The translations under genes and the position numbers were made by a program. From IMG/VR virus record IMGVR_UViG_3300040801_001003, positions 1-43,886 of that record: DNA of 43,886 nt. One strand, 5' to 3'. The number at the start of each line of letters is the position of its first letter. The first letter of the stretch is position 1. This document shows positions 6,734 through 14,648 of this stretch, one piece after another. Origin of the DNA: a virus. Below the pieces are notes generated by a model. The model saw nothing but the letters and a program-made list of their open reading frames with translations, was not told where the DNA came from and searched no databases.

Positions 6734-6961
6734 TCAATATTCGGAAATCGACGACGGTTTGTCGACGTGCCGCCACCGGCCGTCATCGTCGCGATATATA
6801 GGAACCGCACGCGAAATCGCATCGAAGTCGCGTTGAATCGTGCGCAACGAAACGTCGAACATTTCGGCCGCTTCGCGCGTCGTCAACGTGCCGCCCTGCA
6901 TGAACCGAACGGTCAACGCGACGACGCGTTCGGTTCGACTCGCTTCCCACAAATGAACCAA
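6734..6961 (-). CDS. Small winged-helix DNA-binding protein (DeoR/HTH_11-like)
   Basis: The product has 75 residues. The start is probably TTG at 6961, right after the stop of the MuF-like gene, with GGAGG 8 bases upstream. Residues 9-60 (RVVALTVRFMQGGTLTTREAAEMFDVSLRTIQRDFDAI) form a clear DeoR-type helix-turn-helix: TTREAAEMFDVS is the first pair and RTIQRDFDAI the recognition helix. There is no effector domain, so it would be a minimal repressor or activator. It sits between the portal/MuF block and the operator-bearing promoter at 6688-6715, which makes that promoter a possible target. Function by family only. Confidence 0.75.
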   Translation of the reverse strand: MVHLWEASRTERVVALTVRFMQGGTLTTREAAEMFDVSLRTIQRDFDAISRAVPIYRDDDGRWRHVDKPSSISEY

Positions 6962-7834
6962 CTATGACGCCTCCTTGTCGATGCGTCGGAAAACATTCGT
7001 GCATCGACACCCGCCGTCGGTGGGGGGGCGACTCGCACCATCGCCCGAAAACGTTGCGTCGATGTCGATATAACCATCGGCCGCGTTCGCGTTGTGTTCG
7101 GGACGCACGCGCGAATCGCCCGCGTTCAACCAACGTTTCTCGAACTTCCAACCCAGTTCACGACGCATGATGTCGATTGCCGTGCGACTGCCTGCCTCGT
7201 ATGCGTCGCCGATTTCATACGATGCGATCATTTGCGACCGCGACGTGAATTTCTTCGACGGGAACAACGGTGGTCCCGCAAAGTCGTCGAACCGCGCGTC
7301 GATTTCACGCGCGGTTCGGTCCCAACCCCAACCCTCGTCGACCGCCTGAACGATTAGTCGGTTCAACCGTTTTTCGGTGGTCGCGTTGATTCGCGTCACC
7401 TGATCGGCCGCGCGCGCGGTCGCGTATCGAACCGCCTCGGGCGAACCGGACGAAAACACGATGCCCGCGCCGAACTGGTCAATCACAATCGTCGCACCAC
7501 CGACGAACGCTTGTGCATGATATGCCTCAATGATTTCGGCCATCATCGCATCGTGTTCGCCCTGTTCACCGCTAATCGACTGCGCCAACAACGCGCGCCA
7601 CTGGTCGCGCGTCAAACCATCCGATTCGGTCAACGCGTTTGCATCAAACCACGATGCAAACGGTCGCATCGCGCGCATGACCGACTGTTTTTGGGCGATG
7701 AATAATTCGGCGATTTCAACCGCCATTTTCTTTTCAAGTTGCGCGCGATGCGTCAGGCGCTGCGCGTGCGTCAACGCTTCGACGAAACCGTCAACGAACG
7801 CGCGCCCGGCCGTTGCGAATTGTTTCGATTTCAT
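6962..7834 (-). CDS. MuF-like head morphogenesis protein
   Basis: The product has 290 residues; its start overlaps the portal stop as ATGA. The N-terminal half is helical. The C-terminal region (about residues 225-285) contains EKRWLNAGDSRVRPEHNA, then DGYIDID, PPTDGGCRCTN, the signature of the phage Mu F / SPP1 gp7 family (W....D.RvR..H......G......F......P..g.CrC). The family is a minor head protein bound to the portal, sometimes ejected with DNA. Position straight after portal agrees. Confident. Confidence 0.85.
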   Translation of the reverse strand: MKSKQFATAGRAFVDGFVEALTHAQRLTHRAQLEKKMAVEIAELFIAQKQSVMRAMRPFASWFDANALTESDGLTRDQWRALLAQSISGEQGEHDAMMAEIIEAYHAQAFVGGATIVIDQFGAGIVFSSGSPEAVRYATARAADQVTRINATTEKRLNRLIVQAVDEGWGWDRTAREIDARFDDFAGPPLFPSKKFTSRSQMIASYEIGDAYEAGSRTAIDIMRRELGWKFEKRWLNAGDSRVRPEHNANAADGYIDIDATFSGDGASRPPTDGGCRCTNVFRRIDKEAS

Positions 7835-9648
7835 GCCGCACTGCCTTCGGTCAACTGGTCGACATAGTTGTCGAGCGCAGTCGCGAGGATTGCGAGTGCC
7901 GCCGATTCGGTTTGCGTTTGCGGTGCGCCTGGCTCATTCCCGCCCGCACCGTCGCCGTTGTCGTTCGCGTTCGCGGTCGCCTGCGCGATTTCCTGCGCGC
8001 GCCGTTCGCGTTCGTCGCGTTCCTCGCGCCACAATTCCATGATTTGTTGCGCGTCGGGCAAGCCGAGGAGGTCGACCAGTTGCGCAACGGCCGTTTCGAC
8101 CGGCACACCACCGCCCGTGCCTTTCATCGTTGACGCATCGATCACCGCGTCGACCAGTGCCGGGACGTCGGTTTCAACAATCGGCGGGAATTGCACCGTC
8201 ACGCCACCGTCGACGTCATCGGCGAACGTTACGACGCGACGCAACAAATCGTCGCGCACCGGGTCGCGTTCATATTTGAATTGCGCGACGTCGTTCGTCA
8301 ACACGCCGTTAGGCGCTTTCACGTTGCACGCGATGACGAATTCGACCACGTCGCGCAATATGTTTTCCCACAACGTTTGCCGGTCGCGCACGCGCAATTC
8401 GGTCGGTCGGTCGAGCGATTTCGCAGTCGCGAGGGAACCGACCGACGCATCGCCGAAAAAGGTTTCGGGCCAACCGAAAACGGCCGTTGCCATGAGGAGC
8501 AACCGACGACCGTCGTCGGCCGCCATTGTCGCGCCTGCGGTGCGAAATGGTTGCATCGTAACATCGGGCGACGACACAAATGCGCCACCGGCCACCGGCG
8601 GCGGGTTCGTGTCGCTTGAGCCACTGGTCAACGTGGTATGCAATTTGTTTTTCGCCGCCGCGACTCCCTGACGACCGCCCGACGTCGTCAATTTCCACGA
8701 CCAACGCGCCAATGCCTGCCACACCGCGGCGAGTTGTTCAAGGAATGACTTATATGCGAGTGCCCAATCATGCGCCGCATAATATTCGGGAACACCGAAT
8801 CGACCGCGCCCGAAACGGTTGACCGAAACGTGTTTAATCGGTGTCTCCCATCGCACCGCGCCCGGTTTGCGTTTTTGCAATTCGCGTTCGTATCGTGCGC
8901 GGTCAGATGGTTTTGACGGGATGAACGCGATGTCGGGATAATATTCATTGACCTGTTCGGTCGTGCCGTCAAGTTGAACGCGCGAAAACGACCGATGATA
9001 AAACCACGGTTCTGCCGTGTCGTTCGGGTTTGTCACGATTTCGGTGATTTCCAACGCATCGACGGTTCGCACCGCGACCGCGCCGGTTTTGCCGTCGACG
9101 AAAAAGCGCAAAAACAAGTTGCCGTCCGATTGCAACGACTCCTCCTTTTCACCTAACGCCTGATGCCCGGTGAACGCGTCGCGGTTTGCGGTGTCGGTCA
9201 TGAACGCGGTCACGACGTCGCCGACGCGTTCGTCGTTCGCCTTCACTTGCACGCCCTGCGCGAAAACGTAAAGTCGCAGGATTTCAACGCCGCGTTTGAT
9301 GATCGGGTTTTTCACTTTCATGATTCGAGCGAGTTCGATGATTTTACGAATGCCCGCCGGCGAAAACTCCTCCTGTGCCTGCATCGACAACATGCGCCAG
9401 TCGCCTGTGTATAACATTTGTTCCAACCGCGCGACCGATTCGTTCAACTGTTGCACCATCGCATCGACGTCATTGCCGCCGACGGTGGCCGCGCCGTCGA
9501 CATCAACGGCCGTTTCAGCCAGCGACACGAATTGACGCGCATATGACGTCGACACGTCGACGCCTAATTTCGACGCGGTTTGCGCGACCAGTTGTTGCGC
9601 GGTCATGCCCGGTTTGTAAACCTCGCTCATTGCGGTTTTCTTATTCAT
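7831..9648 (-). CDS. Portal protein
   Basis: The product has 605 residues, start ATG 9648 behind GAGGATT. The first 60 residues are an extra helical segment; from about residue 90 the protein shows portal features: IVKRGVEILRLYVFAQGV-like segment (IIKRGVEILRLYVFAQGVQV), then NLFLRFFVDGKTG, VRTVDALEITEI, and a later ETFFGDASVGSLATAKSLDRPTEL stretch typical of the portal wing/stem region. The C-terminal 70 residues are low-complexity (Ala, Asn, Gly, Gln). Portal dodecamers form the DNA entry channel and dock the terminase. Lies directly downstream of terminase, with one small gene between. Confidence 0.85.
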   Translation of the reverse strand: MNKKTAMSEVYKPGMTAQQLVAQTASKLGVDVSTSYARQFVSLAETAVDVDGAATVGGNDVDAMVQQLNESVARLEQMLYTGDWRMLSMQAQEEFSPAGIRKIIELARIMKVKNPIIKRGVEILRLYVFAQGVQVKANDERVGDVVTAFMTDTANRDAFTGHQALGEKEESLQSDGNLFLRFFVDGKTGAVAVRTVDALEITEIVTNPNDTAEPWFYHRSFSRVQLDGTTEQVNEYYPDIAFIPSKPSDRARYERELQKRKPGAVRWETPIKHVSVNRFGRGRFGVPEYYAAHDWALAYKSFLEQLAAVWQALARWSWKLTTSGGRQGVAAAKNKLHTTLTSGSSDTNPPPVAGGAFVSSPDVTMQPFRTAGATMAADDGRRLLLMATAVFGWPETFFGDASVGSLATAKSLDRPTELRVRDRQTLWENILRDVVEFVIACNVKAPNGVLTNDVAQFKYERDPVRDDLLRRVVTFADDVDGGVTVQFPPIVETDVPALVDAVIDASTMKGTGGGVPVETAVAQLVDLLGLPDAQQIMELWREERDERERRAQEIAQATANANDNGDGAGGNEPGAPQTQTESAALAILATALDNYVDQLTEGSAA

Positions 9649-9946
9649 GGTTGAATCCTCGCGCTTTCAAATAGTCGACCATGACGTCGCGCGGTTGTGG
9701 TCGAATCGCGGTCGTGGCTTCGAGGAGGCGCGACGCGGCAACCGTCCCGACACCGACCGTCGTCGCCCATTCGTGCAACCGTATTGACGCCTCGTTCGCG
9801 GCAATGATGAATTGCGCAAATGACGGCACGTTCGCCGCACCGATGGCCGCGCCGGTCGCGACCGCCGCGCAGTTCGTTACCGAATCGGGAACCGACGCAA
9901 GTCCTGCGCCCGGTTCAATTTGTTGTGGTTTGTTGTGTTGTGACAT
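9641..9946 (-). CDS. Unknown small protein between terminase and portal
   Basis: The product has 101 residues, start ATG 9946 behind GAGGTTAGGA, and its end overlaps the portal start. It has an Ala/Gly/Val-rich middle (NCAAVATGAAIGAANVPSF) that is only weakly hydrophobic, and a C-terminal helix (PQPRDVMVDYLKARGF). I do not recognise the family. Translation is probably coupled to the portal. Confidence 0.7.
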   Translation of the reverse strand: MSQHNKPQQIEPGAGLASVPDSVTNCAAVATGAAIGAANVPSFAQFIIAANEASIRLHEWATTVGVGTVAASRLLEATTAIRPQPRDVMVDYLKARGFNHE

Positions 9947-9961
9947 CGTTGTCCTAACCTC

Positions 9962-11416
9962 CTAATAGGGCGAAATCGCGACCGACGTGTCGTCGACGAC
10001 GACGGTGTCGCGCGATGGCCGTGCGAGTGCCATATAAACCGCCTGGGCCAATGACCACGCCCAAAACTTGTCGGCGTGGTGTTTTTGGTTGCGGTCTGTG
10101 TCAAATATAACATTATTTGACGGTGATTTCAGTCGTTTAATGCTGTGAATTTGCAACCGCAATTCGCGATCAACTGGTATCGGTGCGCGCGCCTGTTCGA
10201 CGAGCATTTTGGTATCGGTCGCCCACAATAGTTTTGACGCGTTTGTGAAGTTCACACCGGCGACTTTTCCGGGGTGGTCGCGTTCGAGGTTTTCGGCCAA
10301 ATTCGCGCCGATGCCGTTGCGGTCGATATATGCACCGATCACCGGCAACGCGGTCACGACGCGCGCGATCACCGCCTCCTGGTTGTCAAACGGTTCGTTG
10401 TCCAATGTGATTGCAAGTCGCAACGGCAACGAATTCAACGTCGACACACCGACGACATAAATTTCCGTTGTGTTGCGAGTGCGACCGATGTCGACACCGG
10501 CGCACAATTGCTTCTCGACTTTTGAATCGTCGACCAGTTTTGCGAGTTCGTCGATTGCGTGCATCGCATCGTCGACGCCGGTCGCGAACAAACAGGGGCC
10601 GCGGTGCGCGGCTTCGATGGTTTTGATTTGTTCCCATGTTATGTATGCGGTCGCCTCGTCGACGAATGTTGATTCATATTCCTGTTGGAAATCCTCAGTC
10701 GGCATGTTTGCAAATATGACTTGCAAACGCGGTTCGCCGAACCGTTCGACACGTTCGGCCGTCGTCAACGTCGGCGCGATGATTCGCGCGACCGCGACGT
10801 CGGTGCAAAACGCGCGCACCTCCCACCACGGCGTCGACTTGCGAGTGTAGCCGGGATAGGGTCGAACCTGTTCGGAAAATATTTCCCAAAAACGACCACC
10901 GGCGCCCATCGGCGACGAACCGATTCGCAACCGTCGATTTGACTTTGTTATGACCGGCAGGATTGCGGTGTACACCTGTTGCGCCCACCGCATATGCGCG
11001 AATTCGTCGAGGTAAACGTGCATTTGCGCCTTGCCTCGCGATGGCACACCGGGCAGCGATATGAGTCGCGCGCCGTTTTCAAATTGCAATCGCTGCAAGT
11101 TGTCGAGGACGATGGTCGGTCGCATCGATGGTCGCATCGCGCGAATGACCGCATGCGCGTATCGTATTTTTTCCTGGGCCTCGTCGAGATTCATCGATTG
11201 AAACAATGACGATTCGCCATATAAAACAGCCGACGCGACCGCCTCGGCCGCCGTTATAAATGACCATGCAATTTGTCGCGCCTTGTTCTCAATACGGAAC
11301 ACCGAATCGTCGCACAAGTGCGCGATTTGAAAATGTTCCCACCGTGCGCCGGGATAATCGGCGGCGACTTCGAGGTCGACGTTTTCGATAAGGAATAACG
11401 CACGTTCAGTCAGCAT
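9962..11416 (-). CDS. Terminase large subunit (TerL)
   Basis: The product has 484 residues from ATG 11416 (inside the end of terS; a TTG one codon earlier is possible). The ATPase domain shows the terminase-type Walker A variant KARQIAWS at 45-52 and Walker B VYLDEFAHM around 134-142 (Asp137, Glu138), followed by a motor coupling motif IGSSPMG. The nuclease domain begins around 305 with GVDIGRTRN (Asp309), then IDRNGIG and a final AD.FWAWSLA segment containing another acidic metal ligand. TerL packages DNA into the procapsid through the portal and cuts it. Its gene follows terS and precedes portal, as expected. Confidence 0.92.
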   Translation of the reverse strand: MLTERALFLIENVDLEVAADYPGARWEHFQIAHLCDDSVFRIENKARQIAWSFITAAEAVASAVLYGESSLFQSMNLDEAQEKIRYAHAVIRAMRPSMRPTIVLDNLQRLQFENGARLISLPGVPSRGKAQMHVYLDEFAHMRWAQQVYTAILPVITKSNRRLRIGSSPMGAGGRFWEIFSEQVRPYPGYTRKSTPWWEVRAFCTDVAVARIIAPTLTTAERVERFGEPRLQVIFANMPTEDFQQEYESTFVDEATAYITWEQIKTIEAAHRGPCLFATGVDDAMHAIDELAKLVDDSKVEKQLCAGVDIGRTRNTTEIYVVGVSTLNSLPLRLAITLDNEPFDNQEAVIARVVTALPVIGAYIDRNGIGANLAENLERDHPGKVAGVNFTNASKLLWATDTKMLVEQARAPIPVDRELRLQIHSIKRLKSPSNNVIFDTDRNQKHHADKFWAWSLAQAVYMALARPSRDTVVVDDTSVAISPY

Positions 11417-12044
11417 CAAATAATTGCATCGTTTTCGTCACGTCGTCCAACCGTTTGCGCGCCTGTTCGCGCCACTCCTCGACGGTCATGCCGTCGTCGG
11501 TTTGCGCGACGTTCGCATCGATGCGATCACGTCGCCCGAACTGGTCGGGGTGACGACGTTCGAGCAACCACGCCGCCGCCTGCCATGTCCCTGAATTTGA
11601 CGCGGTGTCAATCGTTCGCAGTGCGTTATATTGCGCGGTCGCCTGTGCCTTTTTTAGTGCATCAAAAAACTCAAAATAAGGTTGTTCGCGTTCCCATTTG
11701 CGCGTGCCTGATTTGACGCGCGGTGACGACCGTCGTTCGGCTTCGACTTCGCCGCGATTGTACCAATTGCGCAAGGTCGCATAAGTCACACCGGCCAACG
11801 ACGCCGCCGCCTCGTAATACATGCCGCGCGAAACGGCCGTGACGATGATTTTCTGAACTTCGGGCGATAGTTTTGACGGTCGACCAGTTGCGCGCGGTTC
11901 GGTAACGACCGGCGGCGGTTCGCCGTTGTCGAGCGCCGCGTCGACAACGGCGGGATCATAGTCGGGGTGTTGAATCAAAAACGTTTGCCACCGGCGCAAA
12001 AACGTTTCACCGGCAGCGACCAAACGGTCACGGGATACAGGCAT
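11406..12044 (-). CDS. Terminase small subunit (TerS), probable
   Basis: The product has 212 residues from ATG 12044, which has GAGGTGG just upstream. After a linker, residues 55-110 (GRPSKLSPEVQKIIVTAVSRG, then YEAAASLAGVTYATLRNWYNRG) form a helix-turn-helix of the terminase small subunit type. The C-terminal half is helical (QPYFEFFDALKKAQATAQYNAL, then WLLERRHPDQFGRRDRI), also usual in this family: A....A.WlLERr.P..fgr. TerS recognises the packaging site on concatemeric DNA and hands it to TerL, which is encoded directly downstream and overlaps it. Confidence 0.85.
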   Translation of the reverse strand: MPVSRDRLVAAGETFLRRWQTFLIQHPDYDPAVVDAALDNGEPPPVVTEPRATGRPSKLSPEVQKIIVTAVSRGMYYEAAASLAGVTYATLRNWYNRGEVEAERRSSPRVKSGTRKWEREQPYFEFFDALKKAQATAQYNALRTIDTASNSGTWQAAAWLLERRHPDQFGRRDRIDANVAQTDDGMTVEEWREQARKRLDDVTKTMQLFDAD

Positions 12045-12086
12045 CGGCCACCTCATAAAATCGATGGCAGCAAACCAAATTCGTCA

Positions 12087-12114
12087 CGGTTGCATTAATG
12101 CACATTAATTGAAC
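12087..12114. repeat. Inverted repeat upstream of terS
   Basis: Two 13-base arms (GGTTGCATTAATG and CATTAATTGAACC, with CA between) match at 11 of 13 positions. The AT-rich core stands out against the GC-rich surroundings. It lies in the 121-base gap between the transporter gene and terS. It could be an operator or a TerS binding site; nothing decides between them. Confidence 0.5.
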
Positions 12115-12165
12115 CATGACGGTGGAACGGCCGTTGCCGACCGCCCCACCTCGACGCGGTGTCAA

Positions 12166-12822
12166 TCAATGACGACCGCGAACCAAATAAATCCAAGGCA
12201 TCGAAATCAACGTGACGCCGCCTTTGATCAAAACGTTCGACAACGCAATCGCGCCGACGACTGCCCACGGTAACGCACCACCGAACGCAATCAGTGAAAA
12301 CAACACCGAATCGATAGGAACCGACACCGCGTTCGATGACAACACGCGCGCCCACTGGTAACGGTGCGCGAACCGGTTCACCCATCGCTGGTACACTTCC
12401 CCATCGATGAATTCCGAAATCATTTCGGCGACGATTGACGCGACCACGATGCGCCACACCGGCGACAACACCGCGACGAATTCGGTTTGCACACCGACGG
12501 CCATGTCGGGCGGCAATGAACCGACGAGCAAAAACAACAACGCCATGACCAAATTCACGACCGCTGCAACGACTATGAGAAGGCGCGCGGTCGTCACGCC
12601 TGCGACTTTATGAACCATGTCGCGCAACGTGAACGTAAACGGGTAAACGAAGGTACCACCGTCGATTGACAAACCGCCGACGTTCACGATTCGCAACGAC
12701 GCGACGTCGGCTAATATTTGCGCCGACACGTAAAGCGATGAAACCAACGCGACCGCCTGTTGTCCTGCGAGTTGAAACCGGTTTGAATTCATTTGATTTG
12801 TTTCATTTGCTGCTTGTTGCAT
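12166..12822 (-). CDS. yhhQ: Queuosine precursor transporter, YhhQ/VUT family (phage-encoded)
   Basis: The product has 218 residues from ATG 12822 (AAAAGGA 9 bases upstream). It shows about six hydrophobic segments and the family landmarks: a start with VSSLYVSAQILADVASLRIV, then GGLSIDGGTFVYPFTFTLRD near residues 50-70, VAGVTTARLL, LPPDMAVGVQTEFVAVL, RIVVASIVAEMISEFIDGEVYQ, and NAVSVPIDSVLFSLIAFGGALPW. The GT.vYP.tF...D, S...s.f.D...y and VS...D...F...AF.G elements are those of YhhQ, which imports preQ0/preQ1. It lies directly after the ParB-DpdA gene, so it most likely supplies the base used for DNA modification. No precursor synthesis genes are seen in the window. Confidence 0.85.
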   Translation of the reverse strand: MQQAANETNQMNSNRFQLAGQQAVALVSSLYVSAQILADVASLRIVNVGGLSIDGGTFVYPFTFTLRDMVHKVAGVTTARLLIVVAAVVNLVMALLFLLVGSLPPDMAVGVQTEFVAVLSPVWRIVVASIVAEMISEFIDGEVYQRWVNRFAHRYQWARVLSSNAVSVPIDSVLFSLIAFGGALPWAVVGAIALSNVLIKGGVTLISMPWIYLVRGRH

Positions 12823-12846
12823 GATGAAATGTTTTCCTTTTGGTTT

Positions 12847-12868
12847 GGGCAGGTTTCCGCGACTGCCC
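12847..12868 (-). other. Hairpin in the leader of the transporter gene
   Basis: On the minus strand GGGCAG (12868-12863), a 10-base loop TCGCGGAAAC and CTGCCC (12852-12847) are followed by an A-rich tail that contains the ribosome binding site (AAAAGGA) of the transporter gene. The size and A-rich tail recall a preQ1-I riboswitch, but the conserved loop of that class is not present. Confidence 0.35.
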
Positions 12869-12897
12869 GTTGTGCGAGTCAATAAAAATCGGTGCAA

Positions 12898-14145
12898 TTA
12901 TTCGTCGTTTACGTCATGCGGTTCGCCCTCCTGCGCCGCGCCCGGTGCAACTGGTCGCGGGTATAGTTCATTCAATTTTGCACCCATTGCGCCAAACATG
13001 ACGGCCATCGAGATGACTTTGCCGTTCGTCGCCCACGGCAAACCGATGTCGGCCGGTTTGCCGATGCGTTCACCGTCGGGATCATACATTTCGCCCCACG
13101 TCGAAATATGGTTGCAATAATTGTGATCGAACGAAACGACGTCGGTGCCCAACGCGGCCATGAAATGCAATTGACGACGCCACGAACCGCCCAGGAGGTG
13201 AACGCGTCGACCGCGAAACCGGTCAACGTGCAACGGTGTCGAACCGTGCGACGTCGGCACCGAATAGCCAAGCATAAACCGTTCGGGAATTTCATCGATG
13301 CAATCATATTTCGGAATGACGATCACGTTTTCGACCAGTTGCGACAAATCGTCTGCCCATTTCATAATTTGGTCGAACGAATGGTGCGCGACGTTTTGCG
13401 CGACGCACTGGTCGCGCGTCATGATATCCATGACCGTTGCATATTTGGGGCGGTGTAATTCGATGCAAGCACGGTGCAAACCGTGATCGTATTGCCAATA
13501 GTCGTTGTCAATGAACGACACGTCATAAGGCGGTTTGAATTTCTCGGTCAATGCGAGTTTTTGCGATTGGAAACCCCACATGAAACCGGTGTCAATTGCC
13601 ATCGGCACATACGACGACCGCCAATTGGATAATGTGAATATTGCATCGATTGGCAAGTCGCGAGGCGACGGCATTTTAGCTGGCGCGTCGTATGCGTTCT
13701 CCTTTTCAAGTGCGGCGGCGATTTCGGCCGACATCGCGTTGACGTCGTCATCGGTGAAACCGGTCGGGAGGTCGGGGTCGATTGCGCGCAACGCGTCGAC
13801 CAGTGCATCGCGTGCCCACTCGGAAAGTTCGGCGGTGCGATTGTCTGCGATTGCAAAACCGACGGCCGTCATCGGGTCGTCGTCGACGATGACGGCCGCA
13901 ATATGCGACCAACCCAACGACCGCGCCGCGCGCAACGTGCCGTTGCCTGCCTCGACTTTCATGTTTTGCGTTCGGTTGACAATGATCGGTTTGCGTTGTT
14001 TGTAAACTCGCAACGACGCGGCGATTTCGTCGACGTCGTGGTCGGTGCGCAAATTCGCGGGATCCAAAACCGGCCGGTCAATAGGAATTGCGAGTGCGCG
14101 CAACGGTTCGACGATATAGTTCAAATCGGGCGAGGTGTCGGTCAT
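12898..14145 (-). CDS. dpdA: ParB-like domain fused to DpdA-type DNA 7-deazaguanine transglycosylase
   Basis: The product has 415 residues, start ATG 14145 behind AAGGACA. Residues 20-120 are a ParB/sulfiredoxin-like domain: PANLRTDHDVDEIAASL, IIVNRTQNMKVEAGNGTLRAA (GNGTLRAA at 67-74). From about 165 it resembles the TGT-fold phage DpdA proteins: FIDNDYWQYDH at 211-221, HRPKYATVMDIMT at 231-243, VIVIPKYD at 274-281, MLGYSVPTSHG at 291-301, RVHLLGGSW at 314-322 and FDHNYC at 339-344. DpdA swaps guanine in DNA for a 7-deazaguanine such as preQ0. It is followed by the YhhQ transporter. The ParB part may steer the enzyme to DNA or use nucleotides; that is inference. The exact modified base cannot be read here. 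Confidence 0.82.
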   Translation of the reverse strand: MTDTSPDLNYIVEPLRALAIPIDRPVLDPANLRTDHDVDEIAASLRVYKQRKPIIVNRTQNMKVEAGNGTLRAARSLGWSHIAAVIVDDDPMTAVGFAIADNRTAELSEWARDALVDALRAIDPDLPTGFTDDDVNAMSAEIAAALEKENAYDAPAKMPSPRDLPIDAIFTLSNWRSSYVPMAIDTGFMWGFQSQKLALTEKFKPPYDVSFIDNDYWQYDHGLHRACIELHRPKYATVMDIMTRDQCVAQNVAHHSFDQIMKWADDLSQLVENVIVIPKYDCIDEIPERFMLGYSVPTSHGSTPLHVDRFRGRRVHLLGGSWRRQLHFMAALGTDVVSFDHNYCNHISTWGEMYDPDGERIGKPADIGLPWATNGKVISMAVMFGAMGAKLNELYPRPVAPGAAQEGEPHDVNDE

Positions 14146-14179
14146 GGTTTGTCCTTGTTTGCGGGAAATTCGCGCGCTG

Positions 14180-14581
14180 CTAGGCGTATGCGGTCATTCG
14201 GGCATGATGGTAGGGGGCCGAACCGGTTGACGCAAATGCAAACGACCGTTGATTGTCAACGGCCGTTTGTTCCTCGTTATTCAATTCGACATCGATCACC
14301 GTGCAACCGGTCGCAGGAATCGGGAATCGGTCGACCATATGCACCGCGTCGATATACGCCAAACCTGCACGTCGCGAAATGTATGATGCGAGTGCCGCGC
14401 GCGCGCCCGACGTCAACCGATTCGCGTCGATTTCGTAACAAAGGCGCTCGACCGGCACGCGACCGCGAACCGGTTGCAACCGTGGTCGCGGGATTCGCGA
14501 CACCACCGGCAACCGGTCAACGCCAAATAATTCAAACCAACGCGAACGCCGCGCCGTGTCGTCAGCAATAATGTAGAACAT
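14180..14581 (-). CDS. Unknown protein upstream of dpdA, possibly leaderless transcript
   Basis: The product has 133 residues from ATG 14581. There is no ribosome binding site; instead a TACAAT box ends 6 bases upstream, so the transcript may start at or next to the ATG. The protein has a compact N-terminal part (MFYIIADDTARRSRWFELF), a basic Pro/Arg stretch (PVVSRIPRPRLQPVRGRVP) and a helical centre (TSGARAALASYISRRAG). I do not recognise the family. It may be the first gene of the unit containing dpdA and the transporter. Confidence 0.6.
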   Translation of the reverse strand: MFYIIADDTARRSRWFELFGVDRLPVVSRIPRPRLQPVRGRVPVERLCYEIDANRLTSGARAALASYISRRAGLAYIDAVHMVDRFPIPATGCTVIDVELNNEEQTAVDNQRSFAFASTGSAPYHHARMTAYA

Positions 14582-14587
14582 AACATT

Positions 14588-14618
14588 ATTGTAGCACAAC
14601 ACGACGCGGCGCAGTCAA
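14588..14618 (-). promoter_or_regulatory. Candidate promoter before the dpdA unit
   Basis: On the minus strand TTGACT (14618-14613) and TACAAT (14593-14588) stand 19 bases apart, longer than ideal. The box ends 6 bases before the ATG of the next gene, which would make a leaderless mRNA. Confidence 0.4.
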
Positions 14619-14648
14619 CGCAAACGGTCGCGGTCAAATCATTCGTTG

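Noticed and set aside
7868-8671. Plus-strand frame of 267 codons opposite the portal gene
   Set aside because: Shadow frame: rich in Ser and Cys without any domain pattern, no start signal.
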